From assembly GCA_038496445.1 (NCBI GenBank), contig JALMLS010000340.1, forward strand, positions 1 through 64,000: a stretch of 64,000 nucleotides of DNA, given 5' to 3'. The notes beneath the pieces are model-generated. The model saw only the letters and a program-made list of their open reading frames with translations. It was not told the DNA's origin and did not search any database. This document shows, in pieces, positions 1 to 10,988 of the stretch; position 1 is the stretch's first letter, and every line of letters begins with the position of its first letter. The position numbers were made by a program, and so were the translations under genes. Origin of the DNA: Trichosphaerium sp. ATCC 40318. Lineage: Eukaryota > Discosea > Flabellinia > Trichosidae.

Positions 1-420
1 ATAGTGAAATATCCAAGTATATGAAGCTGTGATAAGTGTATCATCAACAAACAGGATTTGTGTTAGAAAAAGAAGAGTGGCTGTAGCTCCTGCCACATCA
101 TTGCACTGATTGATCATGCAGTTGAAAGGCTCAAGCATAAGGGCAAATAGGGTAGGAGAGAGTGGGTTACCTTGTTCTGTACCATGTTCAACTTTGAATG
201 TTTTGTTGGAGACAACCTCATTAATCCTAACAGCAACTTGAAGCTGCCCAACAATGGCCTTAAAAGAGAGATGAAGGTGGATGAGAATTAATATGAGCAC
301 ATTGTGCACAGCCATAAAACGCCTTTTTGTGGGCAAAGAGAGAATGGAGACCAAAATTTTGATGAGCTTCAACTATTTCCAGAGCTATACCAAAGAGAAG
401 TGTATCATGAGCAATAAATG
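1..420 (-). pseudogene. Reverse transcriptase fragment of a retrotransposon
   Basis: Read on the minus strand, about 1-285 encodes one open frame with the polymerase palm signatures QGNPLSP and, further on, LFVDDTL, equivalent to the F-A/V-D-D active-site box of reverse transcriptases. Upstream (about 285-420) a second frame, shifted once, carries AHDTLLFGIALEIVEAHQ, which fits the preceding fingers/palm region. The change of frame and an A18 run near 433-450 indicate a decayed copy. The element continues off the left edge, so its class (LINE-like is my guess) cannot be settled. Confidence 0.6.
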
Positions 421-629
421 TACTAAAAAAGGCAAAAAAAAAAAAAAAAAGTACTAAAAAAGGCAATAGACTAAGAATGATACCAATTGGACAATTGGTC
501 ACAAAACAGTGTTTCCCACACATGAAATAACACTACAGGAAGGTTACATTCATAAATCATGTTTTAAAAAGTACCTAACCCACACCTAAAAAAAACTAAC
601 AATATTTTTGAAACTCTTACAGGGCTGAA

Positions 630-771
630 ACTGAAACAAGGCATTTTTAGACAATGTCTAGGCATTTTCATCCAAATAATGCCTTATTTTTTACAAAAAT
701 GCCTAGTTTTTGCCTCATTCAAAAAGGCAAATACAGGGCAATGCCTTATTTTTTGCTCCAAAAATGCCTTA
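630..771. repeat. ATGCCT/AGGCAT short palindromic repeats, left block
   Basis: This AT-rich stretch repeats the hexamers AGGCAT and ATGCCT in both orientations, often as ATGCCTTATTTT. Similar sequence resumes after the inserted transposon (about 1950-2060) and again near 2465-2530. The simplest reading is an older repeat that was split by the CAGTGG element at 772-1884. No coding potential is visible. Confidence 0.45.
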
Positions 772-1884
772 CAGTGGTGGAATCGGACAGAACGCGAATT
801 GCACGTTTTGGGCACGTTTTGGGCACGTTTATTTTCCACGCAAAAGACACGTTTTGGACACGTTTTGGGCACGTTTTTTTTCCACGCAAAAGGCACGTTT
901 CTCTTCCACATGCTGGCCACGCAAATCACACGTTTTGGACACGTTTTGGGCACGTTTATTATCTACGTTTTGGGCACGTTTTAGGCACGTTTATTTTCCA
1001 CATTTTGGGCACATTTTGGGCACGCATATTTGCCACGCATATCACACGTTTTGGGCACGCATAAAACACCACTTTATAGAGGAAAAGAAAATAACAGTTT
1101 ATTACGATACATAACACATAACGATTACAAAGAGGTTTGGTACAATTATTACAAACTTTACATAAAACTATCCCCACATAAACAATACCCAGTTTATATC
1201 AACCAACTTCATGTTTTTGCCATTTTACCTGCTTTTTTCGCCAATCCTGCCTTATCGTAAATACTTAAGCAAGAACTTACCTAATTAGGCAAAAAATCTC
1301 AAATCCAATAATCGTCTTTAAAAAGGGGTTTAATGGAGTTATTGAGCCATAATATCCTTAATCTACCCTAAATATCTATTTTCTATCGTTTTTGCCTTAA
1401 AAAGGGGCACCGAACCCCAAACCACCACGAAACCATGCATCGTACCTAATAGTGGGCCATACTTCGTTTTTTAAAGGATTCGTACTAGTAGACCTGAGTT
1501 ATTCACGAAAAATAGGAAAATCAAGAAATTGTTGGTTTTTGGGTATTTTTAGATTTTTTCGCCTACTTTTAAAGCCATGCCAATACAAACCTAACTACTG
1601 CTTACTTGGGTGAAAATACATGTTTTATTGTTGATGATTGGAGGCGATCGGCTTTGGGGTGAGATGGTTGAGTTTTGAGTTTGTCAATTTTTTTATTTTG
1701 AATTTTTCTCCAAATTTCTATTAAGGACAGGTCATGGTTAAAACACGCAAATGGCATGTTTTGGGCATGTTTATTGCAAATATACAACACGCAAATGGCA
1801 CGTTTTGGGCACGTTTTGGGCACGTTTATTTTCCACGCAAATGGCACGTTTTAAGCACGCGTATTTTGTCCGATTCCACCACTG
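772..1884 (+). mobile_element. Non-autonomous TIR transposon, copy A (complete)
   Basis: The element begins CAGTGGTGGAATCGGACA and ends with the inverted repeat TGTCCGATTCCACCACTG. It is flanked by TA on both sides (770-771 and 1885-1886), as expected for a TA target-site duplication. The left ~300 bp and right ~150 bp are tandem variants of TTTTGGGCACGTTTATTTTCCACG; the ~660-bp centre is unique. Open frames in it are only shadows of the tandem motif. CAGT termini and TA duplication recall Tc1/mariner-like elements, but there is no transposase. Confidence 0.8.
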
Positions 1885-1886
1885 TA

Positions 1887-2547
1887 TATTTGATGAAAAA
1901 TGCTTGCATCTGGTACACAAGATTGCAATGGTTTTGTCTGCATATTTTAAAAAATTATGCCTTCAAATTAAGGCATAACTCATGCATCAATGCCTTATTT
2001 TGGAGACAAAAAGAAAACAATATCATAATTTACAGTGCCTAATAAACCAAGGCATTTTCAGGTAATAACACAACTATTTATTTTAGAATACAGTACACAT
2101 ACAATACACAAAACTCCTAAGTCCACATTTGAAAAAAACCTTAAAGAAAATATGAGATGGTGAAAAAAAAAAAAAAAAAACTTACCTTGTAGTGTTAGAA
2201 TTCCGCGGTCCTGGAAATATCGCAAAGCTCACTCCTACTACTATTGTCGTTGAAATAGGGTGCTGCAGTTCGTTTGGGGGTGGTTTCGTCTAATTTCATG
2301 AATTACTAAAAGCGCTAAGTGCCTGTCTATATAAAACGTCAGTAGGTGATGTGAAAAAAAAAAGTGTTAAAGTTGTTTGACTGTTACTTACCTTAAACCA
2401 CTTCCTTAATGTGATCAGTCCCTATGATATAGTATAAGCAATGTTTTATATATGAATTAAAATACAAGGCATATAATGTTTAGAAAAATAAAGCATAATA
2501 AAGGCATAAAGTACTTGCAATACATGGCATTACTTGATTTATGCAAT
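1887..2547. other. AT-rich spacer between transposon copies A and B
   Basis: No gene is supported. The stretch includes the right block of ATGCCT repeats (about 1950-2060), an A-rich run near 2165-2180 and a second short ATGCCT/AAGGCAT cluster near 2465-2530 that abuts transposon copy B. A GTAAGT-like sequence near 2180 has no exon attached that I can recognise. Confidence 0.5.
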
Positions 2548-3553
2548 CAGTGGTGGAATCAGACAGAAGGCGAATGGCCTGTTTTGGGCATGTTTTGGGC
2601 ACGTTTATTTTCCACACAAAAGACACGTTTTGGACATGTTTTGGGCACGTTTTAGGCACATTTATTTTCCACGTTTTGGGCACATTTTGGGCACACATAT
2701 TTGCCACACATATCGCACGTTTTGGGCATGCATAAAACACCACTTTATAAAGGAAAAGAAAATAACAATTTATTACGATACATAACACATAACGATTACA
2801 AAGAGGTTTGGTACAATTATTACAAACTTTACATAAAACTATCCCCACACAAACGATACCCAGTTTATATCAACCAACTTCATGTTTTTGCCATTTTACC
2901 TGCTTTTTCACCAATCCTGCCTTATCGTAAATACTTAAGCAAGAACTTACCTAATTAGGCAAAAAATCTCAAATCCAATAATCATCTTTAAAAAGGGGTT
3001 TAATGGAGTTATTGAGCCATAATATCCTTAAACTACCCTAAATACCTATTTTCTATCGTTTTTGCCTTAAAAAGAGGCACCGAACCCCAAACCACCACGA
3101 AACCATGCATCGTACCTAATAGTGGGCCATACTTCGTTTTTTAAAGGATTCATACTAGTAGACCTGAGTTATTCACGAAAAATAGGAAAATCAAGAAATT
3201 GTTGGTTTTTGGGTATTTTTAGATTTTTTCGCCTACTTTTAGAGCCATGCAGATACAAACCTAACTACTGCTTACTTGGGTGAAAATACATGTTTTATTG
3301 TTGACGATTGGAGGTGATCGGCTTTGGGGTGAGATGGTTGAGTTTTGAGTTTGTCAATTTTTTTATTTTGAATTTGTCTCCAAATTTTATTAAAGACAGG
3401 TCATGGTTAAAACATGCAAATGACACGTTTTGGGCACGTTTATTGCAAATATACAACACGCAAATGGCACGTTTTGGGCACATTTTGGGCACATTTATTT
3501 TCCATGCAAATGGCACGTTTTAGGCACATGTATTTTGTCCGATTCCACCACTG
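2548..3553 (+). mobile_element. Non-autonomous TIR transposon, copy B
   Basis: This copy has the same orientation and organisation as copy A, starting CAGTGGTGGAATCAGACAGA and ending TGTCCGATTCCACCACTG. The central unique region is nearly identical to copy A by eye, including the segment around 3300-3400 matching 1625-1725. The left tandem array is shorter, which accounts for the ~1.0 kb length against 1.1 kb for copy A. TA follows the right end (3554-3555) but the left flank reads AT, so the target duplication is not clean here. Confidence 0.75.
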
Positions 3554-3856
3554 TAATGTAAACATTTTTGTGGATGGTTGTGGTGGCAGAGACTTTTGAC
3601 TTTTGTATGCATTGTGTAGACTTGGATGTTAGGGTATGTAAGACAGTTTTTACACTTTTTAATTGATGTCAATTGTTAATATTTTCTCATTTTTATACAG
3701 AAAGCTAATAAAAGAAGACTATTAATTGTTTGGTAGCCTCTGCTACATTGTTCAATGGATTAAATTGAAAACAAAGTGATCAAGGTGCATGGTATCATGT
3801 GAAACTGATTTAAACTATGTACCAAAATATGTCAAACCAAAGTTGAGCAGTTAACT

Positions 3857-4432
3857 TTGATGGAGGATGAAGCCATGCTCACTGGTCTTAACAAAGTATA
3901 TGCTTTAACAGGACAAGGTGCATGTATTGAATTTGGTGAACAACACTCTAGACCTCAACAGATGGGCATCCAAGTCACCACTGCAACTTTTATTTGTTCA
4001 AAAACACACAACATTATTGTTCAAGGTCATGCTGATGCTGCTATCAGCAAAGCCTATAACTGCCTTAACAAAGAAAAAGCTTTTAAAAATCATGGTATGT
4101 GGTATTTGGCATCAAACTTAACCAAGATAGATCATTTAGTCAATGATGAATCCAGTGGAGCTGTTAAGTCAATAGGTGACATTATTGAAGCTATTCCTAG
4201 ACATGGTGGCTTACAACATCATTATGACATTTGGCATAAACAACAAAAAGTAATTAAAAAATTTAAAGCATTTAGGAATCAATGTTGGAAAGCATGCGAA
4301 AACTACTTACGAACTGCAAATTGTGAAAGCTTTCATGCTGTGGCAAACATGTATTGTCCAAAAGGAATGGATCAAATGTTTAAGGGTCCAGGTCTAAGTT
4401 TAAAAAAAAAAACACTTAATAAAGTTACTTAA
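3857..4432 (+). pseudogene. Transposase fragment (catalytic/C-terminal part)
   Basis: A 191-residue open frame contains DHLVNDESSG, HYDIWHKQQKVIKKF and, near the end, NCESFHAVANMYCPKGM. The order acidic residue, YD-x-WH-x-x-K-x-x-K-K, then E-x-F/Y-H-x-x-x-x-x-Y-C-P-K matches a transposase-like family common in invertebrates and fish, known to me mainly as unnamed proteins. The N-terminal half is not upstream, a transposase N-terminal part follows at 4484-5171, and the island is full of repeats, so I call it a rearranged remnant rather than a host gene. Confidence 0.5.
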
Positions 4433-4483
4433 GAGAACTGCAGCAATTTAATTAATAACTAAAACAGGTTAAAATCATGTGAC

Positions 4484-5171
4484 ATGAGTACAAAGTGGAG
4501 TACAGATCCAAAAAGCCATAATTATTGCACAATTTGTGGAAAGTCACCCTATTCTACTGGTCACATCAAACAACTGTTTTTCAACCAACCAAACAAACAC
4601 AAGGGTACTTTTAATTGTAAGGAGGCCCAACTTCCAAGAAAACCACAAATGAAAACAATGAATATACCTAACAAAGCACAGAATAGACATAGCAATCAAC
4701 TCATAGTGGCAACAGATATCTTTTTAGCTATGCTCAAAAAAATCCCATGTAAAAAGTGTAAAGGGCTAAACTTCAAAAATATCAAGTCAAAAAAAATGGT
4801 ATTGTAACAATAGTCTCGAATGTTCGTTATGTGGGACGACATGAAACAATGCAACACATTCGCTTGAAAGATATTCAGCTCCCAGTGGCAAAGAATATTT
4901 CAAAGTCAATGTACAAGCAACTACAGCAGTGTTATTAGCCAAAGTAAGCATTAAAAAACTTGAAAACATTTTAAAAATGATGGATTTACCATGTATACCC
5001 AAAACACAAGCAGCAGAAATATCAGCATTTGTTTGGCCAGCAGTATTTGAGGTGTGTCAAGAAGAATTAGAGGTTAGAATGAGAGAGCATAATTGAAAAA
5101 AAAAAAAACTCCTTTGGCGGATGGTCTAACAGAGCTTACAATAAAGCATCTCACAGAGTTACTTTTGGTGT
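4484..5171 (+). pseudogene. Transposase fragment (zinc-binding N-terminal part, frameshifted)
   Basis: The first frame (4484-4807) has paired cysteines (YCTICGKS, then CKKCKGLNF). After a frame change the reading continues from about 4806 through CSLCG, a stop, and about 90 more residues to 5095. A final piece near 5110-5170 reads like DGRSNRAYNKASHRVTFG, resembling the GDGR...Y...G motif that precedes the catalytic region in the same transposase family. Stops and frame changes show it is broken. It lies downstream of the C-terminal part, so two copies or a rearrangement are involved. Confidence 0.4.
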
Positions 5172-5326
5172 GTTAATTAAATTTGTTTATATTTAATATG
5201 TTGTAGGGTATACAACAAAAATAAAAAGATAGTATATTTATTGTGATGTAAAAAGTAAAAGTAACAGTAAAATTTAAAACAACAGCACACACTTACCCTG
5301 GTAATCATTCTGGCTCATCGAAAGGA

Positions 5327-5521
5327 ATGAAAGGAGCTTCCAATAGAGACATGGCCAAAGATCTGAATGATACTGGATTCCTGCCATTTATATCTGCAGT
5401 TGTTTTGAATGGAGATTCTTCTGCTAATTCTATATGGAGTACATACAACAAAGTGATTTATCAAGATCCAAGTCATTTTAAAAAAGCATTAAAAAAAAAA
5501 CTTGGAAAAGTGTTTTTATAA
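5327..5521 (+). pseudogene. Transposase fragment (short piece)
   Basis: A 64-residue open frame contains VVLNGDSSANSIW followed by IYQDPSHFKKALKKKLGK. The spacing D-x-S-S ... H-x-x-K-x-x-x-K matches the catalytic aspartate and H-K region of the fragment at 3857-4432, but the sequence differs, so it comes from a second, divergent transposase. Transposon copy C lies between this piece and the tail at 6823-7203, which may be its continuation. Confidence 0.4.
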
Positions 5522-5735
5522 TACTACATAGATGTATAATGATCAATGTGCACTGAAATTAGTGTGTAAGCATGCTTTACATACAGTAACTTGAGCAAAA
5601 AGATTATCATTATGTAAAAAAAATCCCTTTGCAGTCCTTGGAGAGCTTCCTACAGAAAAAACAAAACTGCAAGTGACATTGCAAAGTTTGTATACAGAGA
5701 CACTTGTACATACTTGAAATTCTTGGTTCTATGTT

Positions 5736-6820
5736 CAGTGGTGGAATCAGACAAAATACGCATGCCTAAAACGTGCCATTTGCGTGGAAAATAAACGTGC
5801 CCAAAACGTGTCCAAAACGTGCCCAAAACGTGCCATACGCGTGTTGTATATTTGCAATAAACGTGCCCAAAACGTGCCATTTGCGTGTTTTAACCATGAC
5901 CTGTCCTTAATAGAAATTTGGAGAAAAATTCAAAATAAAAAAATTGACAAACTCAAAACTCAACCATCTCACCCCAAAGCCGATCACCTCCAATCGTCAA
6001 CAATAAAACATGTATTTTCACCCAAGTAAGCAGTAGTTAGGTTTGTATCTGCATGGCTCTAAAAGTAGGCGAAAAAATCTAAAAATACCCAAAAACCAAC
6101 AATTTCTTGATTTTCCTATTTTTCGTGAATAACTCAGGTCTACTAGTACGAATCCTTTAAAAAACGAAGTATGGCCCACTATTAGGTACGATGCATGGTT
6201 TCGTGGTGGTTTGGGGTTCGGTGCCCCTTTTTAAGGCAAAAACGATAGAAAATAGGTATTTAGGGTAGTTTAAGGATATTATGGCTCAATAACTCCATTA
6301 AACCCCTTTTTAAAGATGATTATTGGATTTGAGATTTTTTGCCTAATTAGGTAAGTTCTTGCTTAAGTATTTACGATAAGGCACGATTGGCAAAAAAAGC
6401 AGGTAAAACGGCAAAAACATGAAGTTGGTTGATATAAACTGGGTATCGTTTGTGTGGGAATAGTTTTATGTAAAGTTTGTAATAATTGTACCAAACCTCT
6501 TTGTAATCGTTATGTGTTATGTATCGTAATAAACTGTTATTTTCTTTTCCTCTATAAAGTGGTGTTTTATGTGTGCCCAAAACGTGTGATATGCGTGCCC
6601 AAAACGTGCCCAAAACGTGGAAAATAAACGTGCCTAAAACGTGCCCAAAACGTAGATAATAAACGTGCCCAAAACGTGCCCAAAACGTGCCATACGCGTG
6701 TTGTATATTTGCAATAAACGTGCCCAAAACGTAGATAATAAACGTGCCCAAAACGTGTCCAAAACGTGCGATTTGCGTGGCCAGCATGTGGAAGAGAAAC
6801 GTGCCTTTTGCGTGGAAAAC
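5736..6820 (-). mobile_element. Non-autonomous TIR transposon, copy C (inverted, truncated)
   Basis: This copy is inverted relative to A and B. It starts at 5736 with CAGTGGTGGAATCAGACA, equivalent to the right terminus of copy A read on the other strand, and runs through the conserved unique centre (about 5880-6560) into the TTTTGGGCACG arrays. It stops near 6820 inside the second array; the second terminal inverted repeat is missing. The sequence after the break is transposase-like coding remnant, so deletion or imprecise insertion removed the last ~100 bp. Confidence 0.75.
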
Positions 6821-6822
6821 GG

Positions 6823-7203
6823 ATTTATGAGAAGCTGAATCTTACTTTATCAAACCGAGTACAATCTGTCTGTGATGTTAACAATAAAGCAAAACAACAA
6901 GATAAAAAGTGAAAGCAAAGTCCAGAATGTAAGGCAAAAAAAGTCCATAAGCAAAGGAAAAGACAAAAAAGGGAACATACTCATGCTTCTATCTCTCAAA
7001 CCAATTGTGATTGATACAAAAAAGCATCAAAGAAAAAAAAAGCAGCTTTGGATAGCTATGATGATTTACAAGAAGTGTTAAATGTCGACAAAGTGACAGT
7101 TGTTGCTTTGTGGCACTATCTAAAGGCCCAAAAAATGGCTGTTGGTAGAAACAAGTCAGTTCTTGCTGAACATATTCACAGCCTTTTTGTAAAAATGTCT
7201 TAA
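6823..7203 (+). pseudogene. Transposase C-terminal tail with in-frame stops
   Basis: One frame from about 6823 to the TAA at 7201-7203 reads through two internal stops. It is lysine-rich in the middle and ends in VTVVALWHYLKAQKMAVGRNKSVLAEHI, a helical, SAP-like stretch typical of transposase C-termini. It abuts the truncated end of transposon copy C. I read it as the downstream part of the gene represented at 5327-5521, interrupted by that insertion. Confidence 0.35.
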
Positions 7204-7579
7204 AACAACATACAGGATGTTAACAATGCTGTATAAATAAAAATGAGAGAGATATACACACATGATTTGAATTTGTGATTGAAAAAAAAAAAAAGTATTT
7301 TGCTCACCTGACAAATGCGGTACACTGTGGTATGTCAAAAGTTGGAATATGCAATAAAATATTGTGCTCATATCTACCAGACCTGTGAGCACTTGGTAGG
7401 TTTTGGTAGGATTGAGATTTACTAAATTTTGGTTTTTTTTTCCAAAACAGCCAAATATTGTATGATTTATGTGCCTCAGCTTGTAGCCAGACGAACATCA
7501 TGACCACCACCAAAGTACAGCACATGTCAAGGGGTTAAAAGTGAACAAGAAGAAAAACAAAAAAGGCAACACTGCACTA
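7204..7579. other. AT-rich non-coding spacer
   Basis: No gene is supported between the transposase tail and the small MITE. The stretch has an A13 run near 7282-7294 and scattered short open frames without recognisable similarity or splice structure. Confidence 0.4.
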
Positions 7580-7788
7580 CAGTAGTAAAATCGGAAGTAC
7601 GTGTGAAGTATGTATATTGTACATGTGAAAAAGTACATGACACGTACATATATTGTACATGTCAAAATACATGCCATGTACATATGTCATCTGTGTGAAA
7701 AGTACATGGCACGTACATATATTGTACGTGTGAAAAGTACGTGCCACATATGTATATTGTATGTGTGAAAATCCCGATTTCACTACTG
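7580..7788. mobile_element. 209-bp MITE with CAGTAGT termini
   Basis: The left end CAGTAGTAAAATCGG and the right end CCGATTTCACTACTG form a 15-bp inverted repeat with one mismatch. TA flanks both sides (7578-7579 and 7789-7790). The interior is about four imperfect ~45-50 bp units rich in GTACATG, GGCACGTACATATATTGTAC and TGTGAAAA. The terminus differs from the large elements (CAGTGGTGGAATCGG) at only three of 15 positions, so the two families were probably moved by related transposases. Confidence 0.75.
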
Positions 7789-7790
7789 TA

Positions 7791-8906
7791 AAACCCGGAC
7801 CCTTAATGTAGTGTTGTAGAAAGTCTTTGGCTACATTGGAATAGTGCTTTGGACTCACTTAAAAAAGTTATGCAGACTTATTTTTTGTAAAAAATTGAGC
7901 TTCACAACAACCACAGAAAAAAAAATTGCCTTTAGATTACCAACAGCAATACTAATTGACACCATGTGATGTCAATTTTATTGCAATGTGTAATTTCTGG
8001 TATTCCAAACACAATATCCTCAGCCCTGAGGCGAAACTGAGTTATAGGTGGTAGAGGTATGTTACTGAACATTGCCACAATAAACCAAAAGTTGCATCAA
8101 ATTAAAAAATATTCAAAAATGAAAAAGAAAATTGTTGAAAATTATCAATCTGTCATTAATTGTTTGAATGGCATTTAGAACTGCGCGCCGAGCATGTTTA
8201 AGGCTCTCAAGTACACGCAATAGCGGCATTACAGTACAGAAATTACGTCCAAGCAAAAAAAATAAACCCACAAGCCACACACGCATAAAGAATGGTGGAG
8301 CAGCCACACAGTTCGCTCAGCAAATCGCTTGGTGCGCTGAGTTCCGATCTAAGCAATCTTACGTTTTTAGGCGGAGTAATACGCCACACGGGTTCAGAAA
8401 CGGCCTTGGCTTGCCGACACTGGCACTTTTAGGGTTAATCACATTATTCGGTACGCATTCTCACTTAGGCAGCCACTGAGCAACGTTAGATGATGGCAGT
8501 TAACATTTGGCACAACGACTAAAGACGGGTTTATTGTAAAAAAAAAACAGGAGCACTTTGAAAACAGAACAAGGACACCATTGCATAATTATAATATAAT
8601 AAAGGATTTACTACAAGTACAAAGATTGGTTAAAAAATAGTCGGTCTGAATGGCCAACAGACAGACTAGAACCGGCCAGCGAGTATTAAACAACTCGCCT
8701 ATAATCAAAAATGGGAGGGTGGTTGTAATGCCAATTAAAAACGTGGAGGAGTCGAAAGGAGAGGGTACACAGCTGTTACTTGCTGAGTGTGTTCAAGTAT
8801 GAGATGGCATGCTAGATACAGCGGGTTGCAATTGCGTACACACCGGCCACTGAGCCTAGCGAGACCCTACACCCCCAACCCCACCACTATTTCGGCATTG
8901 CTGGCA
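7791..8906. other. Spacer between the repeat island and the gene-dense region
   Basis: I see no convincing gene here. The first ~350 bp resembles the repeat island in composition; from about 8160 the GC content rises. Open frames at 8168-8479 (+) and 8113-8307 (-) overlap each other and have no recognisable domain. No tRNA or 5S-like structure was found by eye. Confidence 0.4.
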
Positions 8907-10089
8907 CTAAAAATCGTGCGCGTTCACCTTGAACGTGGTTGTCCATTGGTCCCAAGGCTCTTTGGGTTGATTAGTGGGATTGCTTTTTGACAAGGTGAAT
9001 TTGGCGGTAAATTTCGGCTTCTTGACGGGTTCAGCGCGCTCAACGTCTTTAGACGAGCGTCGCTTTCGTGTTCCCGCATCGAATTGGAACGGAGACGTAG
9101 TGTGTCGCTGCATTGCACCGTTTGGTACGCACTTGCTGACCATAAAAGTGCCAAAGCCCTTGCTATCGTGCCCCTGACGCACTACGCTAGCTCTCTTCAT
9201 GCGATACATATAATCGCGACTGGAATTGGGGGCACTGCAAGATATAACACTATTATTATGTACTGCTTGATTGTCGTAGCGATGCCACTGAGATTGGCCT
9301 AAATATTTAATTAGGGTTACATTCAAACCACTCAACTAAATACAAACTTGACAATTTTGATTTTTTCGCGTTTTTTCGGACAAGGTCGAAATTGCTGTGC
9401 GCTTAGTGTGATTAACAGAAAAGTTGTGTACGCGCTCCAAAACCCTTTTCAATAATTTGTGCAGAACTTACCGCGTTGTTGCTGTTGCTGGTGGTGGATA
9501 TGTTGTTGTTGCGCCATGTTGGATTTTATGAATTCGCGTAATTGTTGGTTCTCTTCACGCAATTTGTTGATTATTTGATCGGAAGATAGTGAAACATCAT
9601 CCGTGGGCTGCATTACCAGCGGCGAAGACGCAGGTGAAGTATCCATAGAGAGACAATTGTCATCAAGTGAAGACGAGAGCCGCAAATCTGTTGGGAGACC
9701 CGTGAGTTGGTTTGTTTGACGAATTTTCGTTAAACCACAGTTTTAGTCAAAAGGACCAAATTTTTGTTTTTCGAATCTTTTGTTTTATTGAAATTGAAAC
9801 GTACTTGGCTCTGTATTTCGTCTGTACTTACTTGGATATTCCGTTGTGCTGCTATCGGGTGAATTGTTTGGTTCCCACCCTTGCTCGACGCCAAAAAATG
9901 AAGGCGCAGACTGCAGTTCGTCCTCTCCAAGGTCAAAGAAATCTGGGTGGTGTAGATCGATGGAGTTATAAAGCCGCTTATCTTCTTTTGTACACATACC
10001 AGCGTCCCCACATTTGCTTAGGGCGCCTACTGCCGCGTGTGTTTGGTCAAACCTGGGATGTGTAAGTTTGCCTCCTTTTTTTTGCGTAA
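8907..10089 (-). CDS. Hypothetical Gln-rich coiled-coil protein (possible nuclear regulator)
   Basis: Three exons join in frame on the minus strand: 10089-9832, 9687-9472 and 9299-8907. The first gives an acidic segment (PDFFDLGEDELQSAP), the second a heptad-like stretch INKLREENQQLREFIKSN followed by poly-Gln/His, and the third ends in a basic Ser/Lys/Arg-rich tail (RKRRSSKDVERAEPVKKPKF) that looks like a nuclear localisation signal. A bZIP-like or adaptor role is possible, but no basic DNA-contact region precedes the coil. The 5' exon is not resolved; an ATG near 10360 is a candidate. I do not recognise the family. Confidence 0.55.
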
Positions 10090-10674
10090 CTGCAATTTCC
10101 CAAGTGTAGATTAAATTACTTCAAGTGCGTACGTAATCTTGGCAAACGTTTGAAGGGAGGTGGACAAAAAGTTTTTAGATCGTTTTGTGTGTGACTGGTG
10201 ATCAGGAAACCAGTTGTAAGTGACTCGCGAAATTACGTTGTGTGGCAATAATGAAATTGGTGGTATTTTGATTTGCAAAATAAAAGACAACTTAGACCTA
10301 AATTAGATTGACTTATGTCACAATTCGCTCTCGCTACTTTACCTTGGCTTTTATGCGGTTCATTTGGGATGTAATACGGTTTCTCAGCGAAATTTCACTT
10401 ACAATCACAACGTACCATTTTGGAGCTTTTTTCAATATCCACTGACAATTTGCAACCAAACGACCGATTGGCATGTACTGATACAACCGTTGCGCCGTGC
10501 GCACGTGTCACGTTATTCGCAGTTGGCACCTACCCCTGCAAGGTTATGTATTGTCTTTCTGCATGTCTGTCATATGTAGCCCAGCGCTTGCACTGTAAGG
10601 AGAAAAACACAACAAAGACGAAACTGACAAAAACTTCAGTCGCAGCGAAAAAAAAAAGTCTTTGGTTTTCCTTC

Positions 10675-10893
10675 CTAGCTGTTCTTTAGCACCCCGTAGT
10701 ATCTTGTCCCACAGCTTTGCTTCGAACAATGGCTTTTCTTTGTCGAGGTAAACAGCGCAACCGCAGCACTTTTACCCTTTTTCCACCAACCAGCTTGATG
10801 CAGCTTCTCTTGCATATTCTTAACAACTTCTAGCAACCAACGGCGTGAGATCTTTCCATTTTGCAAGACGGCAAACAAGTACGATACACCCAT
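10675..10893 (-). CDS. Hypothetical ORF, divergent from the nuclease-ligase gene
   Basis: A 72-codon frame begins 95 bp from the start of the neighbouring plus-strand gene, the usual divergent spacing in this window. Its first ~50 residues (MGVSYLFAVLQNGKISRRW, then a predicted helix and GWWKKGK) look protein-like. A second frame at about 10730-10544 continues with similar composition (EAKLWDKILRGAKEQLG). A splice or frameshift may join them but I could not find a consistent junction. No family is recognised. Confidence 0.3.
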   Translation of the reverse strand: MGVSYLFAVLQNGKISRRWLLEVVKNMQEKLHQAGWWKKGKSAAVALFTSTKKSHCSKQSCGTRYYGVLKNS

Positions 10894-10988
10894 ATTATAG
10901 CTCGTTTTGATTCATCTCGCTCAAAATACAACCGCATAATTGTCGTCTAGACACAAAACAATGGACCGAAGCGCGAGCTCGCCCTCAA
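10894..10988. promoter_or_regulatory. Putative divergent promoter region
   Basis: These 95 bp lie between the start of the hypothetical minus-strand ORF and the start of the nuclease-ligase gene. No TATA box is obvious. The call rests only on head-to-head arrangement, which recurs elsewhere in the window. Confidence 0.3.

Noticed and set aside
780-1060. CRISPR-like regularly spaced repeat
   Set aside because: Units are contiguous, of variable length and without unique spacers; the window is eukaryotic and the array sits inside a TIR transposon.
654-1114. Overlapping ORFs full of FGHVLGTF / LGTFWARF in all frames
   Set aside because: They are translations of the tandem TTTTGGGCACG transposon array, open in every frame because the repeat lacks stops; no protein feature supports them.
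7590-7775. GTACATG repeats as a CRISPR or minisatellite
   Set aside because: Inverted termini with TA duplication show it is a MITE; the internal units are part of that element.
10961-10988. Upstream ATG at 10961 as the start of the nuclease-ligase gene
   Set aside because: Its frame meets a stop after about 19 codons and no plausible intron rescues it; ATG 10989 leads directly into the first module.
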